Position numbers and translations under genes: made by a program. The notes under the pieces are model-generated. The model had not been told where the DNA came from. It made no database searches and was given only the letters and a program-made list of their open reading frames with translations. A stretch of 64,000 nt of DNA from UMGS1820 sp045649725 (GTDB lineage Bacteria > Bacillota > Clostridia > Monoglobales > Monoglobaceae): assembly GCA_045649725.1 (NCBI GenBank), contig JAZRQL010000025.1, forward strand, positions 24,902 through 88,901. The letters are read 5' to 3'. Positions 60,958-64,000 of this stretch are shown here, in pieces (the stretch's first letter is position 1; each line of letters starts with the position of its first letter).

Positions 60958-61842
60958 CTATTTAGTAATCATTGTGCCGATACCGCTATCGGTGAATATT
61001 TCAAGAAGTAAACAGTGAGGAATTCTTCCGTCGATAATATGAACATTCTGCACCCCTGCATCAATAGCCTCAATACAACCCTGAACTTTAGGAATCATAC
61101 CACCAACAATCTTTTCGTCTTTAATCATCTGATTAATTTCCTGCTTGCTGATGTGGTAGATAATTTCAGGACTGTCAGCAGATTCTTTTACGCCTTCAAT
61201 ATCTGTTAAAAGAATAAGCTTTTCAGCTTCCAATGCTGCGGCAACTGCACCTGCAACTGTGTCAGCATTAATATTATAGCTGTTACCCTCATCATCTACA
61301 CCGATAGGTGCGATAACAGGGATATAGTCTTCTTTGGTAAGGTCTTCAAGCATCTTTGTGTTCACGCTTACAATATCTCCAACAAAGCCGATGTCAGTCT
61401 TTTCGCCGTCAACTTCAGTATAAAGCTTTTGACACTTCAAAAGGCCACCGTCAATACCGGAAATACCAACACCCTTTCCGCCCTTTGTGCCAAGGAGAGA
61501 AACGATTTCCTTATTTGTTTTACCTACAAGAACCATTCTTGCAATGTCAATAGTGTCCTTATCGGTTACACGAAGACCATTTATAAACTGACTTTCGATA
61601 TTAAAAGTTTTCAGCGCTGAAGAAATATCAGGGCCACCACCATGAACTAAAATAGGGTTGATGCCTATGTACTTAAGAAGAGTGATATCTTCCATAACCT
61701 TATTCTTAAGTTCTTCATTTATCATAGCGTTTCCGCCATATTTAACAACAACAGTCTTGCCATAAAAGCGCTGTATATAAGGAAGTGCCTCTATAAGTAT
61801 TTTTGCCTTATCAATAAAAGGCTTCATTTCAGGTTGATTCAT
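60958..61842 (-). CDS. argB: N-acetylglutamate kinase
   Basis: 294 residues. It phosphorylates N-acetylglutamate in arginine synthesis. It shows VVVKYGGNAMI, LVHGGGPDIS, the DIGFVGDI segment and NINADTVAGAVAAALEAEKLILLTDIEGV. An N-terminal helix (KAKILIEALPYIQRF) is typical of arginine-sensitive hexameric kinases, so feedback control by arginine is probable. It lies 19 bp downstream of argC. Confidence 0.96.
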   Translation of the reverse strand: MNQPEMKPFIDKAKILIEALPYIQRFYGKTVVVKYGGNAMINEELKNKVMEDITLLKYIGINPILVHGGGPDISSALKTFNIESQFINGLRVTDKDTIDIARMVLVGKTNKEIVSLLGTKGGKGVGISGIDGGLLKCQKLYTEVDGEKTDIGFVGDIVSVNTKMLEDLTKEDYIPVIAPIGVDDEGNSYNINADTVAGAVAAALEAEKLILLTDIEGVKESADSPEIIYHISKQEINQMIKDEKIVGGMIPKVQGCIEAIDAGVQNVHIIDGRIPHCLLLEIFTDSGIGTMITK

Positions 61843-61861
61843 ATTCTATCTGCCTTTCTTT

Positions 61862-62902
61862 TTATAAATAGTTTGGAACAAGCTTAAGACCTTCGTCTTC
61901 TGAAAAACCAAACATAATGTTCATATTCTGCACCGCCTGCCCTGCGGCACCTTTAACAAGATTATCTATACAGGAAACAATAATAGCGCGGTTTAATCTT
62001 TCGTCAACAGCAATGCCGATTCCTAAATTATTTGAACCTGCAACATGCTTAACTTCAGGCAACTCTCCTGCATCATATACCTTGACAAACTTCTTGTCTT
62101 TATAGAAATCTTTGTAAAGTGCAACGATTTCTTCAGCGGACTTCTTTTCTTTAAGATTAATGTAACAGGTAGCAAGAATACCTCTTTTCATAGGAGCTAA
62201 ATGAGGAGTAAATGAAAGCATAATCTCTTCACCTGCTGCATGAGATAATTCCTGTTCAATTTCAGATGTATGTCTGTGAGTAGCTATGCCATATGCTTTC
62301 ATTGTTTCTGTGCATTCACAGAAAAGGTTAGGAAGCTTTGCGCCTCTGCCTGCACCTGTAACACCTGACTTTGCATCAATTATAATGCTGTGGTTGTCTG
62401 CCCAGCCTGAATTAACAAGTGGGTAAAGACCCAGGATAGAACAGGTTGTGTAACAACCAGGATTTCCTATAAGGCGGGCGTTTTTAATCTTTTCAGGATA
62501 AAGCTCACACATTCCGTAAACGGCCTTGTCTAAAAGTTCAGGATCGGAATGAGCCTCCCCGTACCATTTTTCGTAAACAGCAGGGTTGTCATATCGAAAG
62601 TCTCCTGATAAATCAATTATGTAAAGACCTTTTTCGTATAACTTAGGAATAACTTCCTTTGATGCTCCGTGAGGGAGGGCTGTGAAAACAAGATCACAGT
62701 TATCAGCTATATCGTCTATATCAAGGCCTGTGCATTCTACATCGCATATTCCTTTAAGGTTAGGATAAAGGTCGGAAATTTTTGTTCCTTCATATGAGTG
62801 GGATACTATTCTGGTGAGGCTTACCTCCTTATGTCTTGCAAGAAGTCTTAATGTTTCAACACCTGCGTATCCTGTGGCGCCAAGTATGCCGACTTTAATC
62901 AT
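61862..62902 (-). CDS. argC: N-acetyl-gamma-glutamyl-phosphate reductase
   Basis: 346 residues. It reduces the ArgB product with NADPH. It shows the nucleotide loop GILGATGYAGVETLRLL, VFTALPHGASKE, the catalytic Cys in IGNPGCYTTCSILGLYPL, and SGVTGAGRGAKL. The start ATG at 62900-62902 has a distant AAAGG. argC-argB without argJ directly between them is a reduced arginine cluster; argJ and argD are not in the window. Confidence 0.96.
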   Translation of the reverse strand: MIKVGILGATGYAGVETLRLLARHKEVSLTRIVSHSYEGTKISDLYPNLKGICDVECTGLDIDDIADNCDLVFTALPHGASKEVIPKLYEKGLYIIDLSGDFRYDNPAVYEKWYGEAHSDPELLDKAVYGMCELYPEKIKNARLIGNPGCYTTCSILGLYPLVNSGWADNHSIIIDAKSGVTGAGRGAKLPNLFCECTETMKAYGIATHRHTSEIEQELSHAAGEEIMLSFTPHLAPMKRGILATCYINLKEKKSAEEIVALYKDFYKDKKFVKVYDAGELPEVKHVAGSNNLGIGIAVDERLNRAIIVSCIDNLVKGAAGQAVQNMNIMFGFSEDEGLKLVPNYL

Positions 62903-62974
62903 ATAATTTCATAACCTTTCTGCCCACGTAATGTTTATGCGCTTATCTATGGGCAGGATAAGGCATATATCGTA

Positions 62975-62995
62975 TGTATATATTACGTATATACA
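62975..62995. promoter_or_regulatory. Palindrome overlapping the argC -10, candidate ArgR operator
   Basis: Perfect 8-bp arms TGTATATA/TATATACA with a 5-nt centre. It covers the space between the -35 and -10 of the argC promoter and most of the -10, a place where a repressor would block transcription. ArgR boxes are AT-rich palindromes of about 18 bp, but the sequence differs from the Bacillus consensus. Confidence 0.45.
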
Positions 62996-63005
62996 AAATT
63001 TTCAA
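62977..63005 (-). promoter_or_regulatory. Predicted sigma-A promoter of argC
   Basis: TTGAAA at 63005-63000, a 17-nt spacer and TATATA at 62982-62977 on the minus strand. Confidence 0.5.
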
Positions 63006-63158
63006 ACATACACCATTATATATGATTTGTTAATATTTTTCAAGTATTACAGGGAAAAAAGTTGAAATTTTGAGCAACTTTTTCGCAGAAAAAAATTAAT
63101 TTTCGGCACTTTGTATGTTTTTGACAAAAAGAATTTTTATATTTGTGCATTTAGGTGC

Positions 63159-63187
63159 TTACAATTTTATGTCAAATGTGCTACAAT
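63159..63187 (+). promoter_or_regulatory. Predicted promoter of the ABC ATPase gene
   Basis: TTACAA at 63159-63164, a 17-nt spacer and TACAAT at 63182-63187. A TTGACA at 63121-63126 has no matching -10. Confidence 0.5.
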
Positions 63188-63235
63188 GATAGCACGTGAA
63201 GATGAAACTATGCGAATTTTTAGGAGGTCTTTATT

Positions 63236-63904
63236 ATGGCAAGTTTAAATCTTAAGAATATAACAAAAACTTATTCTGGTGGTTTTACTGCAGTTAAGGA
63301 TTTCAACCTCGAAATCGATGATAAGGAATTTATCATTTTCGTTGGTCCTTCAGGTTGTGGTAAGACAACAACTCTTCGTATGATCGCTGGTCTCGAAGAA
63401 ATTACAGACGGTGAACTCTACATTGGCGACAAGCACATGAATGACGTTGTCCCAAAGGACAGAGATATAGCTATGGTTTTCCAGAACTATGCTCTTTATC
63501 CTCATATGACAGTATATGAGAATATGGCATTTGGTCTTAAGCTCAGAAAGGTTCCAAAGGACGAAATCAAGAAGAGAGTTAACGAAGCAGCTCAGATTCT
63601 CGGTATCGAACACTTACTCGACAGAAAGCCAAAGGCTTTATCTGGTGGTCAGAGACAGCGTGTTGCTCTCGGTCGTGCTATCGTTCGTGAACCAAAGGTG
63701 TTCCTTATGGACGAACCTCTCTCTAACCTTGATGCTAAGCTCCGTGTTCAGATGAGAACAGAAATCGGTAAGCTCCACAAGAAGCTTGCTACAACATTTA
63801 TCTACGTTACTCATGACCAGACAGAGGCTATGACAATGGGTACACGTATCGTTGTTATGAAGGACGGTATCATTCAGCAGGTTGATACTGCTGCAAACCT
63901 CTAA
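63236..63904 (+). CDS. msmK: Sugar ABC transporter ATPase (MsmK/UgpC type), interrupted by TAA
   Basis: 222 residues to a TAA at 63902-63904. All nucleotide-binding motifs are intact: Walker A GPSGCGKTTTLRM, Q-loop VFQNYALYPHMTVYENM, signature LSGGQRQRVALGRAI, Walker B VFLMDEPLSNLDAKL and switch VTHDQTEAM. MsmK/UgpC proteins energise several sugar importers and have a C-terminal OB-type regulatory domain. The TAA falls where relatives have Tyr (ANLYxKPxNxFVxGFIG), and the same frame continues with that sequence to the window end. The codon bias is that of a highly expressed gene, and the ribosome binding site AGGAGG is strong, so the stop is odd. Confidence 0.85.
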   Translation: MASLNLKNITKTYSGGFTAVKDFNLEIDDKEFIIFVGPSGCGKTTTLRMIAGLEEITDGELYIGDKHMNDVVPKDRDIAMVFQNYALYPHMTVYENMAFGLKLRKVPKDEIKKRVNEAAQILGIEHLLDRKPKALSGGQRQRVALGRAIVREPKVFLMDEPLSNLDAKLRVQMRTEIGKLHKKLATTFIYVTHDQTEAMTMGTRIVVMKDGIIQQVDTAANL

Positions 63905-64000
63905 CAGAAGCCTGTTAATATGTTCGTTGGCGGATTTATCGGAAGGCCTCAGATGAACTTTATCGAAGGTAAGCTTGTTAAGAAGGATGATGGCGTATTC
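63905..64000 (+). other. In-frame continuation of the ABC ATPase after the TAA
   Basis: The 32 codons to the window end read QKPVNMFVGGFIGRPQMNFI then EGKLVKKDDGVF, the conserved start of the regulatory domain in MsmK/UgpC ATPases. No new start codon with a ribosome binding site precedes it. Confidence 0.8.

Larger units (their letters stand above)
62903..63158. other. Divergent control region between argC and the ABC ATPase gene
   Basis: About 330 bp without a gene. The argC side carries a promoter with an overlapping palindrome (62975-62995) and a hairpin in the leader (CTGCCCA/TGGGCAG). The right part is AT-rich. No T-box or riboswitch was recognised. Confidence 0.55.

Overview
This window is a stretch of chromosome from a low-GC, spore-forming anaerobe of the class Clostridia, probably an uncultured gut lineage. 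The evidence is a SpoIIR orthologue and a SpoVD-type penicillin-binding protein (sporulation), a HydE maturase ([FeFe]-hydrogenase, anaerobic life), an IspH-ribosomal protein S1 fusion (a clostridial trait), a MurE with the DNPR motif (meso-diaminopimelate peptidoglycan), and many GTG/TTG starts behind strong GGAGG sites. No rRNA, tRNA, CRISPR array, prophage or insertion sequence was recognised. Most genes are housekeeping and most lie on the minus strand.

Layout. 1-714: 3' end of a comEC-like gene. 719-17.1 kb (minus): hydE, then a division and cell wall (dcw) cluster read from about 16.2 kb downwards: mraZ, rsmH, ftsL, spoVD, murE, murF, mraY, ftsW/spoVE, murG, murA, ftsQ, ftsZ. It is driven by a good promoter followed by a ten-base-period array that looks like MraZ boxes. 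A secreted SH3-NlpC/P60 wall hydrolase lies just upstream. 17.5-21.3 kb (plus): a lone lacZ and a TSUP transporter split into two half-genes. 21.3-29.7 kb (minus): ychF, a zinc-ribbon protein, a CobK/CbiJ-like protein, cmk, plsC, ispH-rpsA, then murD, a membrane protein and a YfcE-type phosphodiesterase. 30.1-33.0 kb (plus): ftsH and ispE. 33.0-35.0 kb (minus): a HAD phosphatase and an LCP-family wall-polymer ligase.

35.1-52.9 kb (minus) is a complete S10-spc-alpha ribosomal protein superoperon, rpsJ to rplQ, with secY, adk, map, a KOW protein, infA and rpoA. It has one oddity: a CapA-family lipoprotein gene between infA and rpmJ, with a terminator-like hairpin before it and a near-consensus promoter after it. 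53.3-59.3 kb (minus): ddl, murI, a DUF1934 protein, argS, a small secreted protein and a CtpA-type protease with a peptidoglycan-binding tail. 59.4 kb (plus): spoIIR. 60.0-62.9 kb (minus): argC, argB and a PflX-like radical SAM protein. 63.2 kb to the end (plus): an MsmK/UgpC-type sugar ABC ATPase whose frame is broken by one TAA.

Together the genes cover peptidoglycan precursor synthesis (murA, murD-G, mraY, murI, ddl), septal synthesis and division (ftsZ, ftsQ, ftsL, ftsW, spoVD), wall remodelling (NlpC/P60, CtpA, LCP, CapA-like), isoprenoid and phospholipid supply (ispE, ispH, plsC) and translation. I found no clearly new multi-gene system. The points most worth a second look are the internal ribosome binding site at the IspH/S1 junction, the capA intrusion into the ribosomal operon, the MraZ-box array, a composite intergenic repeat found in at least two places, the CobK-like protein without a cobalamin pathway, and the TAA-interrupted ABC ATPase.
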